The notes under the pieces were generated by a model, which did no database searches, was not told the DNA's origin, and saw only the letters and a program-made list of their open reading frames with translations. The position numbers and the translations under genes are program-made. Shown in pieces: positions 1-5,009 of a stretch of 5,009 nt of DNA (position 1 is the first letter of the stretch; each line of letters starts with the position of its first letter). Source of the DNA: Bacteroidales bacterium (GTDB lineage: Bacteria > Bacteroidota > Bacteroidia > Bacteroidales > GCA-2711565). The stretch spans positions 1 through 5,009 of the forward strand of contig JAOZQX010000136.1 in NCBI GenBank assembly GCA_029931995.1. Direction: 5' to 3'.

Positions 1-800
1 AACTGCACGATCATCAGAAAAAGAGCTGGGTAAATGCCAAGGCATTGTATTTACACCGACTTGAAATTGCAGATGAAAAAGGGAAGATTCGCCCCATCAA
101 AAATGATAAGTTTAAGCAGATTAATAAATATATTGAAATTATAGATTCACTGATTGATCAGATCAAGGGAAAAGAAAAACTTTCGATTGTGGACATGGGA
201 GCGGGAAAAGGTTATTTGACTTTTGCCCTTTACGATTATTTGAAAGATTTCAAGAAGCGAGATGTTGAAGTTTTAGGTGTGGAAATGCGAAAAGAGTTGG
301 TTGAGTTTTGCAATCAGGTTTCCAAGGAATCAGACTTTCAGCAATTAAAGTTTGTTGAAGGAAATATTGTTGATTTTGACCTCAAAAAAACAGATGTGTT
401 GATTGCTCTGCATGCTTGCGATACGGCAACGGATGATGCAATATTCAAAGGTGTTCAGGCTGATGCTTCGCTTATTGTTTGTGCGCCTTGCTGTCATAAA
501 CAAATTCGTGGGCAAATGAATGCCAATATGGATGAAAACCCCATCTTGAAATACGGGATATTAATGGAACGTCAGGCCGAGATGATTACAGATACCATCC
601 GAGCCTTAATTCTCGAACTCCACGGATATGAGACTAAAGTTTTTGAGTTTATTAGTAGTGAGCATACCGGTAAAAACCTGATGATAGCAGCTGTAAAATC
701 AACAAAAACAATCGAAAAAGAAAAAGTTCAAGAAAAAATAGATGGCCTCAAAAAACAATACGGAATTGATTTTCATTATCTTGAAAAATTATTAAAATAA
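1..800 (+). CDS. SAM-dependent methyltransferase, Methyltransf_32 (METTL25/GSTCD-like) family, 5' truncated by window edge
   Basis: The reading frame is open from base 3 to the stop at 798-800, so about 265 residues of the C-terminal part are visible and the true start lies upstream. A TTG at 45 could be taken as a start, but the in-frame codons before it (reading LHDHQKKSWVNAKA) continue smoothly into the conserved region, so I treat it as internal. A Rossmann methyltransferase fold is indicated by motif I, VDMGAGKGYL (bases 189-218), which binds S-adenosylmethionine. The acidic end of the next strand (GVEM) follows. Then come LHACDTATD and the cysteine-rich APCCHKQ (483-503), which correspond to the LHxCG and GCCYHKL-type motifs of the METTL25/GSTCD-like family. 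The C-terminal 40 residues are lysine- and glutamate-rich. The protein is presumably cytosolic and its substrate is not known to me. The family assignment is good; any statement of target would be guesswork. It may be co-transcribed with the DUF554 gene 95 bp downstream. Confidence 0.85.
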   Translation, partial: LHDHQKKSWVNAKALYLHRLEIADEKGKIRPIKNDKFKQINKYIEIIDSLIDQIKGKEKLSIVDMGAGKGYLTFALYDYLKDFKKRDVEVLGVEMRKELVEFCNQVSKESDFQQLKFVEGNIVDFDLKKTDVLIALHACDTATDDAIFKGVQADASLIVCAPCCHKQIRGQMNANMDENPILKYGILMERQAEMITDTIRALILELHGYETKVFEFISSEHTGKNLMIAAVKSTKTIEKEKVQEKIDGLKKQYGIDFHYLEKLLK

Positions 801-852
801 GGGAGGCTGAGCGAGTCGAAGCCTCCTAGACATTTCGACTTCGCTCAATGTC
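801..852. repeat. Paired REP-like hairpins with complementary loops
   Basis: Two adjacent stem-loops begin directly after the methyltransferase stop. The first has a perfect 7-bp stem, GGAGGCT at 802-808 with AGCCTCC at 820-826, around the loop GAGCGAGTCGA (809-819). The second has a perfect 6-bp stem, GACATT at 829-834 with AATGTC at 847-852, around the loop TCGACTTCGCTC (835-846). The stems are unrelated in sequence, but the second loop is the reverse complement of the first except for one extra base. The unit therefore consists of one core, GAGCGA(A)GTCGA, in head-to-head inverted orientation with different stems. There is no T-run after either stem, so this is not a standard intrinsic terminator. 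Such cores are recalled as dispersed intergenic repeats in Bacteroidota; copy number in this genome cannot be seen here. Confidence 0.7.
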
Positions 853-895
853 CTGATATCAGTAATCAATAAAAAATTATCAATAGATAATATAT

Positions 896-1573
896 ATGAT
901 TGGAACTCTCATAAATGCCGGAGCCATTGTTTTAGGAACAGCTATTGGTTTGATGATTAAAACAAAACTTCCCAAAAAACTTATCACTATTTTATTTCAG
1001 GCTTTAGGCTTGTTCACCATTTTATTGGGTGTTAAAATGGCTTTGGCCATGGAAGAATTTTTGTTGGTAATTGGCAGTTTGGTACTTGGGTCTATCCTTG
1101 GTGAATTGCTGGGTATAGAAAAATCATTGGAAAAGTTTAGTTCCCAAATTAAAAGCAAATTTAAACTTAAGAATGAGAAATTCTCGGATGGTTTGATTAC
1201 TGCTTTCTTGCTTTATTGTATGGGTTCATTAACAATTTTGGGTGCCATCGAAGAAGGAATGAATGGCAATCCCGATCTCCTTTTAATGAAATCTTTAATG
1301 GATGGATTTTCATCTATAGCATTGGCCTCGGCCATGGGAATTGGGGTTGGATTTTCGGCTATTCCTTTATTGATTTATCAGGGAGGCTTGACACTTTTTG
1401 CCGGATCTTTGAGTAGCTTTTTTTCCGAAAACATAACTCGTGAATTATCGGCTGTAGGAGGTGTGCTCCTCATTGGTTTGGGTATCAATATTCTTGAAAT
1501 AAAAAAACTACGGATACTGAATATGATCCCTGCTTTGGTGATTATTGTTGTCTTGGTTTATTTCTTCGCTTAA
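896..1573 (+). CDS. DUF554 family integral membrane protein (YdfK/YqgA-like)
   Basis: This 225-residue, very hydrophobic protein has the normal length for the DUF554 family. The N-terminus MIGTLINAGAIVLGTAIGL is the family's typical opening, and it supports the ATG at 896 as the start. The most diagnostic stretch is residues 105-170: a membrane segment ending in GSLTILGAIEEG, then LLMKSLMDGFSSIALASAMG, then a QGGLTL element at 162-167. A late GG-LLIGLGINILEIKKLR segment (188-206) and a final helix follow. Membrane segments fall roughly at 4-22, 31-50, 54-74, 98-117, 138-160, 185-201 and 208-224, so about seven. The role is unknown; the family is usually annotated as a possible transporter or membrane protein of unknown function in the inner membrane. 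No Shine-Dalgarno motif or clear promoter precedes it, so read-through from the methyltransferase gene is possible. Confidence 0.88.
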   Translation: MIGTLINAGAIVLGTAIGLMIKTKLPKKLITILFQALGLFTILLGVKMALAMEEFLLVIGSLVLGSILGELLGIEKSLEKFSSQIKSKFKLKNEKFSDGLITAFLLYCMGSLTILGAIEEGMNGNPDLLLMKSLMDGFSSIALASAMGIGVGFSAIPLLIYQGGLTLFAGSLSSFFSENITRELSAVGGVLLIGLGINILEIKKLRILNMIPALVIIVVLVYFFA

Positions 1574-1644
1574 GCATAGCTGAATAGGCTTAATCCTATA
1601 GTCTTTTAATATTGCATTCCACTATATATTTTGGAAATTTTTGC

Positions 1645-1652
1645 TATCTTTA
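1645..1652 (+). promoter_or_regulatory. Possible Bacteroidota -7 promoter box for the aminotransferase gene
   Basis: TATCTTTA matches the Bacteroidota sigma-ABfr -7 consensus TAnnTTTG at all fixed positions but the last. It lies 47 bases before the aminotransferase start, inside the 126-bp gap after the DUF554 gene. No TTG was found at the expected spacing of about 19-21 bases upstream (the nearest, at 1631-1633, is too close), so the -33 element is weak or absent. The rest of the gap is A/T-rich and shows no attenuator-like leader peptide rich in branched-chain residues. Confidence 0.4.
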
Positions 1653-1699
1653 TGGCAAGACAAATTTCGTATTAACGACATATAAAAAATCAACAATCT

Positions 1700-2722
1700 A
1701 TGGAAAATATTGACTGGGGTAGTTTGCCATTTGGTTATTTTAAAACCGATTATAATGTGCGTTGCTACTACCGAGATGGAAAATGGGGAGAATTAGAGAT
1801 TTCCTCTTCCGAATACATTAATGTTCACATGGCCTGTACCGGACTTCATTACGGACAGGAGGCATTTGAGGGAATGAAAGTTTTTAGAGGTAAAGACGGA
1901 AAAATACGTATGTTTCGCTGGGAAGAAAACGCCAAACGTATGCGTACTTCTGCAGAAGGTATTATGATGGCTGAGGTGCCAGATGAAATATTTTTCGAAG
2001 CTATTACCACCGTTGTTAAAATGAATGAAAAATATATCCCACCTTATGGAACAGGCGCTGCATTGTATTTGCGTCCATTACTGTTTGGATCGGGAGCTGA
2101 AGTTGGAGTAAAACCTGCCGATGAGTATATGTTTATTGTTTTCTGCGGGCCAGTTGGACCTTATTTTAAAGAAGGCTTTAAACCTGTGAAAATTCAGCTA
2201 GTTTCTGATTATGACCGTACTGCTCCTCAGGGAACAGGTAATATAAAAGTTGGTGGTAATTATGCGGCCAGTTTACGTCCGGCATTTCGTGCCAAAGGCG
2301 ATGGTTATTCATCGGTTCTTTTTACCGATGCAAAAGAGCATAAATTTATTGATGAAGCAGGACCTGCTAATTTCTTTGGAATCAAGGATAATACTTATAT
2401 CACACCGAAATCAAAAACGATTCTTCCATCTATCACTAATATGAGCCTTGAGCAAATTGCCTGTGATATAGGATTGAAAGTGGAACGTCGTCCGGTAAGT
2501 GTTGATGAGTTAAAAACTTTTGAAGAAGCCGGTGCTTGCGGTACAGCTGCAATTATTTCGCCTATTGGTATTATTCATGACCGCGATACCGACAAAAAAA
2601 TTACTTATGGAAGTATGGACCAAGCCGGGCCAGTCTCTACCAAATTGTACAAAACCCTGAAAGAAATTCAGGAGGGGGAGATCGTCGATAAACACGGATG
2701 GAATTATACATTTGACTTATAA
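1700..2722 (+). CDS. ilvE: Branched-chain amino acid aminotransferase, type II (EC 2.6.1.42)
   Basis: This 340-residue fold-type IV PLP enzyme interconverts leucine, isoleucine and valine with their 2-oxo acids, using 2-oxoglutarate/glutamate as partner, in the cytosol. The length and motifs fit the larger type II group that includes mammalian BCATs (about 340 or more residues) rather than the roughly 308-residue E. coli IlvE form. The PLP-binding lysine is K183 in NIKVGGNYAAS, matching the KLGGNY motif of human BCAT. E219 in FIDEAGPANFFG corresponds to the glutamate that contacts the pyridine nitrogen. SITNMSLEQIA (244-254) and GACGTAAIISP (278-288) match the phosphate- and substrate-binding loops. 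The redox CxxC of human BCAT, which follows the GTA, is replaced here by no cysteine pair. The N-terminal YGQEAFEGMK (51-60) is also typical. No other ilv or leu genes are adjacent. The gene appears monocistronic, with a possible promoter upstream and a strong terminator downstream. Confidence 0.95.
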   Translation: MENIDWGSLPFGYFKTDYNVRCYYRDGKWGELEISSSEYINVHMACTGLHYGQEAFEGMKVFRGKDGKIRMFRWEENAKRMRTSAEGIMMAEVPDEIFFEAITTVVKMNEKYIPPYGTGAALYLRPLLFGSGAEVGVKPADEYMFIVFCGPVGPYFKEGFKPVKIQLVSDYDRTAPQGTGNIKVGGNYAASLRPAFRAKGDGYSSVLFTDAKEHKFIDEAGPANFFGIKDNTYITPKSKTILPSITNMSLEQIACDIGLKVERRPVSVDELKTFEEAGACGTAAIISPIGIIHDRDTDKKITYGSMDQAGPVSTKLYKTLKEIQEGEIVDKHGWNYTFDL

Positions 2723-2727
2723 AATTT

Positions 2728-2755
2728 AAAGCGACCTGAGAGGGTCGCTTTTTTT
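2728..2755 (+). terminator. Rho-independent terminator of the aminotransferase gene
   Basis: A 9-bp stem, AAAGCGACC (2728-2736) with GGTCGCTTT (2743-2751), encloses the six-base loop TGAGAG. It runs directly into a tract of seven T (2749-2755). It begins six bases after the aminotransferase stop codon. The GC-rich core and T-tract are those of a textbook intrinsic terminator on the + strand. Confidence 0.9.
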
Positions 2756-2776
2756 ATTCATTAATATCAAAATATT

Positions 2777-3142
2777 ATGAAACCAGTTAATATTTGTCAT
2801 AAACTAGATTTAATAGAAGATCATTGGAATCCACGTGTAGTGGCTGAACCTAACGGCCAACAAATTCGTTTAGTGAAAATTCTTGGCGATTTTCCTTTTC
2901 ATGTTCATGAGGATGGGGATGAAACTTTTTTTGTAGTGAAAGGAGTTTTGAGATTAGATTTTGAGAAGCATTCGGAGATTGTTAATGAGAATGAATTTTT
3001 GATGGTACCTGCTGGTGTCTCTCATCGCCCATTTGCTGAAGAGGAAGTGCAATTAATGGTGTTTGTTACCGACAAAAATGTAAATACCGGAAATTTGAAT
3101 GTTGAGCGTACCCTTGACACGGATAAGTTGGAAAGGATTTAG
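2777..3142 (+). CDS. Small single-domain cupin protein
   Basis: This 121-residue protein folds as one cupin beta-barrel (Cupin_2-like). Motif 1 is complete: G37, then H42-V-H44, then E49 and G56 in GDFPFHVHEDGDETFFVVKG. Motif 2 follows with P78-A-G80-V-S-H83 in LMVPAGVSHRPF. H42, H44, E49 and H83 therefore form the usual 3-His/1-Glu metal site, so a bound divalent metal is likely. The length is that of stand-alone mono-cupins, and there is no DNA-binding domain, signal peptide or membrane segment, which suggests a cytosolic protein. Substrate and reaction cannot be read from the sequence; such proteins include isomerases, dioxygenases and sugar- or small-molecule-binding proteins. The ATG at 2777 is the first in frame and places the conserved core at the usual depth. 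Only 21 bp separate it from the preceding terminator, and its own 3' end faces pyrF across a palindromic terminator. Confidence 0.88.
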   Translation: MKPVNICHKLDLIEDHWNPRVVAEPNGQQIRLVKILGDFPFHVHEDGDETFFVVKGVLRLDFEKHSEIVNENEFLMVPAGVSHRPFAEEEVQLMVFVTDKNVNTGNLNVERTLDTDKLERI

Positions 3143-3168
3143 TACCTAAGTGTAAGTAGGATGTGATG

Positions 3169-3208
3169 TTTTTTTAAACCCACAACTTAAGTTGTGGGTT
3201 TAAAAAAA
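3169..3208. terminator. Perfect 40-bp palindrome, likely bidirectional terminator
   Basis: The left arm (3169-3188) is seven T, then AAACCCACAACTT. The right arm (3189-3208) is its exact reverse complement, ending in seven A. The two arms meet with no spacer, so a transcript would form a stem of up to 18 bp with a tight TTAA turn. The G/C-containing core is ACCCACAACTT with AAGTTGTGGGT. The outer T-run serves the - strand and the outer A-run mirrors it, but each transcript also has T after the stem core, so it can work for both the cupin gene (stop at 3142) and the converging pyrF gene (stop at 3217-3219). Confidence 0.85.
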
Positions 3209-3216
3209 GAAAGTTT

Positions 3217-4050
3217 TCAGACAAGATTATTAGTAATCAAAATCTCTGCCATTTCTTCCTGCAATTTTTGGGCTTCCTGTTTAGCAATTTCTGCAAAATC
3301 TTTTTCAGGAGATTTAAAAATAATTCCACGAGAGGAATTAACAAGCAATCCACATTGACTATTTAAACCATACTTTGCTACTTCTTGTAAACTTCCACCT
3401 TGAGCGCCAACACCGGGAACTAAAAGAAAGTGTTCGGGAACAATTTTACGAATATCTGCCAACATTTCTGCTTTTGTAGCACCTACTACATACATCATAT
3501 TATCAGCATTTCCCCATTTTTGAGAGGTTTCTAAAACTTCTTCAAACAAGCGTTTTCCATTAGCTTTGTTCTCCATTAATTGAAAATCGAAAGCACCTTT
3601 GTTAGAAGTAAGAGCCAATAAAATAACCCATTTATTTTCGACCGATAAAAATGGGCTGACTGAATCTTCGCCCATATATGGAGCAACTGTAATCCCATCA
3701 AAACCGTAGCATTCTAAAAATGTTTTGGCGTATTGAGCTGAGGTATTTCCAATGTCGCCCCGTTTGGCATCGGCAATGGTAAAAACCTGATCGTTAAAGT
3801 TTGATAAGTAGGCAATTGTTTTCTCAAGGCTTCGAATTCCTTCCGTACCCCGACTTTCGTAAAAAGCCAAATTGGGTTTGTAAGCCACCGTAAAATCAAG
3901 TGTGGCATCAATAATTGTTTTGTTGAACTCAAATACCGGATCATCTGTTGTTAGCAGATGTTTGGGGATTTTGTTAATATCAGAATCCAACCCAACACAG
4001 AGAAAAGATTTTTTGCGTTTTATCAGTTCAAAAAGCGATTGTCGGTTCAT
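3217..4050 (-). CDS. pyrF: Orotidine-5'-phosphate decarboxylase, type 2 (EC 4.1.1.23)
   Basis: This 277-residue TIM-barrel enzyme decarboxylates OMP to UMP, the final step of de novo pyrimidine synthesis, in the cytosol. The length and the [18 protein letters not shown] signature (91-108) mark the longer type 2 bacterial subfamily rather than the roughly 230-residue E. coli form. The catalytic Lys-Asp-Lys-Asp set is complete: K58 in AYKPN, and D94, K96 and D99 in DAKRGD. D22 in VGLDSD contacts the ribose. VPGVGAQGG (211-219) and NSSRGI (238-243) form the phosphate-binding end, with R241 as the phosphate-gripping arginine. The start ATG at 4048-4050 gives the usual short N-terminus and lies 12 bp after the CDF stop, so the two genes probably share a transcript. 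No promoter or Shine-Dalgarno motif is visible in that 12-bp A/T-rich gap. The transcript would end at the palindromic terminator just downstream. Confidence 0.97.
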   Translation of the reverse strand: MNRQSLFELIKRKKSFLCVGLDSDINKIPKHLLTTDDPVFEFNKTIIDATLDFTVAYKPNLAFYESRGTEGIRSLEKTIAYLSNFNDQVFTIADAKRGDIGNTSAQYAKTFLECYGFDGITVAPYMGEDSVSPFLSVENKWVILLALTSNKGAFDFQLMENKANGKRLFEEVLETSQKWGNADNMMYVVGATKAEMLADIRKIVPEHFLLVPGVGAQGGSLQEVAKYGLNSQCGLLVNSSRGIIFKSPEKDFAEIAKQEAQKLQEEMAEILITNNLV

Positions 4051-4062
4051 AGTTTTAATATT

Positions 4063-4935
4063 TTAATCTAAAGGTTCCATATGAATGGTGGCCGTTATAT
4101 TTAAATTTTCTTTGATTTTTTTCTCTAATTTTGATGCAATTTTATGCGATTCTTCCAAACTTAAATTTCCATCTAATTTAATATGAAAAGTTAATTCCTG
4201 ATGGTTTCCGTAATGGTGCAGGTGAAAATGATGCATGCTTAAGTCGCTTTTACAGCACTGTAAAGCCATTTTTTTAATTTCCTCAATGAGTTCATCATCT
4301 GCATCCTGACCCAATAATGTTCCAATGGCATCCTTTAAAATCTGATACGTTCCGTAGAATAATAGGAAGGCAATGATTATTCCCATCACACCATCCATCC
4401 ACCAAAAATAGGGACCTAAAAAAATCCCGATTAAAATAACGACAGATGAAAAAGCGTCAGAGCGGTGATGCCATCCATCGGCTTTTAAGGATTTTGAATT
4501 GGTTTTTCGGGCAGCCCAAAATGCATATTGAGCCATCCCTTCTTTTAATAAAATTGAGATGATGGTAACAACCAAAGCAATGATTCCAAATTGAGTGCTT
4601 TCTCCTCCTTTTAGTCTGTTTATCGATTCAATAATAAAATCGAATGCAACAACGGCAAGTAGTACAGCAATGATTATTGAACCAATAATTTCAGCTCTTC
4701 CATGACCAAAAGGATGATCTTTATCCGGAGGTTTGTTTGAAGCCTTAGCTCCAACAATTACAATAATTGAAGTGACTGAATCCGATAGTGTGTGCCATGC
4801 ATCAGCAATAATTGCTACCGATCCGGTTACAATTCCTGCCCAATATTTTAGGATGAAAAGTAAAATATTTACAATAATTGAAAGCCAGCCCTCTATGAAA
4901 GCCAGCCTATTATTGTTATTTTTTACTTTGTTCAT
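4063..4935 (-). CDS. Cation diffusion facilitator family transporter, probably zinc-type
   Basis: This 290-residue inner-membrane protein has the CDF layout: six membrane helices (about 14-34, 38-62, 84-104, 116-136, 161-177, 181-199) followed by a cytoplasmic dimerisation domain (about 210-288). By analogy with E. coli YiiP, it exports a divalent metal in exchange for protons. The transport site is H48xxxD52 in helix 2 (DAWHTLSD) and H156xxxD160 in helix 5 (WHHRSD). This HD-HD set is usual for zinc-selective members, although iron, cobalt or cadmium cannot be excluded. The loop site equivalent to YiiP D68/H71/H75 is kept as D71, H74 and H78 in DKDHPFGHGR. The C-terminal domain has a histidine-rich stretch, HHFHLHHYGNH (235-245), plus H251 and H285, which likely bind metal and drive dimer closure. 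The ATG at 4933-4935 leaves a normal short N-terminal tail. pyrF follows 12 bp downstream. Confidence 0.93.
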   Translation of the reverse strand: MNKVKNNNNRLAFIEGWLSIIVNILLFILKYWAGIVTGSVAIIADAWHTLSDSVTSIIVIVGAKASNKPPDKDHPFGHGRAEIIGSIIIAVLLAVVAFDFIIESINRLKGGESTQFGIIALVVTIISILLKEGMAQYAFWAARKTNSKSLKADGWHHRSDAFSSVVILIGIFLGPYFWWMDGVMGIIIAFLLFYGTYQILKDAIGTLLGQDADDELIEEIKKMALQCCKSDLSMHHFHLHHYGNHQELTFHIKLDGNLSLEESHKIASKLEKKIKENLNITATIHMEPLD

Positions 4936-4954
4936 AGAAAGGTTTTATGAGTCT

Positions 4955-4962
4955 CAAAAATA
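4955..4962 (-). promoter_or_regulatory. Likely -7 promoter box for the CDF-pyrF transcript
   Basis: Read on the - strand this is TATTTTTG, an exact match to the Bacteroidota -7 consensus TAnnTTTG. It lies 19 bases before the CDF start codon, which would give a short leader. The A/T-rich leader has no Shine-Dalgarno motif, as is usual in this phylum. No TTG sits at the expected -33 spacing upstream, so the call rests on the -7 box and its position. I see no inverted repeat that would mark a metal-responsive operator. Confidence 0.5.
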
Positions 4963-5009
4963 GTTAAAATTATGTAATTAGGGCATTCACTTTCAGCTTC
5001 TGACTTCGG

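Noticed and set aside
45..47. TTG as the true start of the methyltransferase
   Set aside because: The frame stays open to the window edge and the upstream codons encode plausible conserved sequence, so the gene is more likely truncated by the window.
1216..1416. 66-codon open frame on the + strand inside the DUF554 gene
   Set aside because: It lies entirely within a well-supported membrane-protein gene in another frame and resembles no family.
1584..1607. Possible terminator after the DUF554 gene (ATAGG/CCTAT stem then GTCTTTT)
   Set aside because: The stem is only 5 bp with low GC and the T-run is interrupted, so it is too weak to call.
2510..2695. 61-codon open frame on the - strand opposite the aminotransferase gene
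   Set aside because: It is antisense to conserved coding sequence, with no recognisable motif or promoter.
4733..4963. 76-codon open frame on the + strand opposite the CDF gene
   Set aside because: It mirrors the membrane-helix codons of the CDF gene and runs over its promoter; no independent coding support.
4982..5009. Partial second copy of the 801-852 repeat at the right edge (TTCAGCTTCTGACTTCGG)
   Set aside because: It shares only short pieces with the core, and no stem can be formed within the window.
1..5009. Defence island, mobile element, CRISPR array, tRNA or riboswitch
   Set aside because: No repeats with spacers, transposase or integrase motifs, cloverleaf or recognised aptamer were seen; all sizeable stretches are explained by six core or family-level genes.

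Overview
The window looks like ordinary chromosome from a low-GC member of the Bacteroidota, plausibly a Bacteroidales/Marinilabiliales-type marine or anaerobic lineage. Three things point there. The start codons are preceded by A/T-rich sequence with no Shine-Dalgarno motif. There are TAnnTTTG-like -7 promoter boxes. A short repeat pair with the GAGCGAAGTCGA-type core also lies between two genes, a repeat I associate from memory with this phylum. The assignment to a finer rank is inference.

Layout, left to right. On the + strand there is the 3' part of a Methyltransf_32-type SAM methyltransferase (its start lies outside the window), a pair of REP-like hairpins, a DUF554 membrane protein, a class IV branched-chain aminotransferase (ilvE type II) with a strong intrinsic terminator, and a small single-domain cupin. 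A perfect 40-bp palindrome then separates the two strands and looks like a bidirectional terminator. On the - strand, read from the right edge inward, there is a cation diffusion facilitator (zinc-type efflux) followed 12 bp later by type 2 orotidine-5'-phosphate decarboxylase (pyrF), probably as one two-gene transcript.

The genes do not form an obvious pathway. The aminotransferase and pyrF are solitary housekeeping enzymes (branched-chain amino acid metabolism and the last step of UMP synthesis), the CDF protein handles divalent metals, and the other three have family-level assignments only. All catalytic or metal-binding residues I could check are present, and I see no frameshift, pseudogene, insertion sequence, tRNA, CRISPR or defence cassette. 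I found no previously undescribed multi-gene system. The most interesting non-coding items are the paired hairpins with mutually complementary loops at 801-852 and the 40-bp palindrome at 3169-3208.
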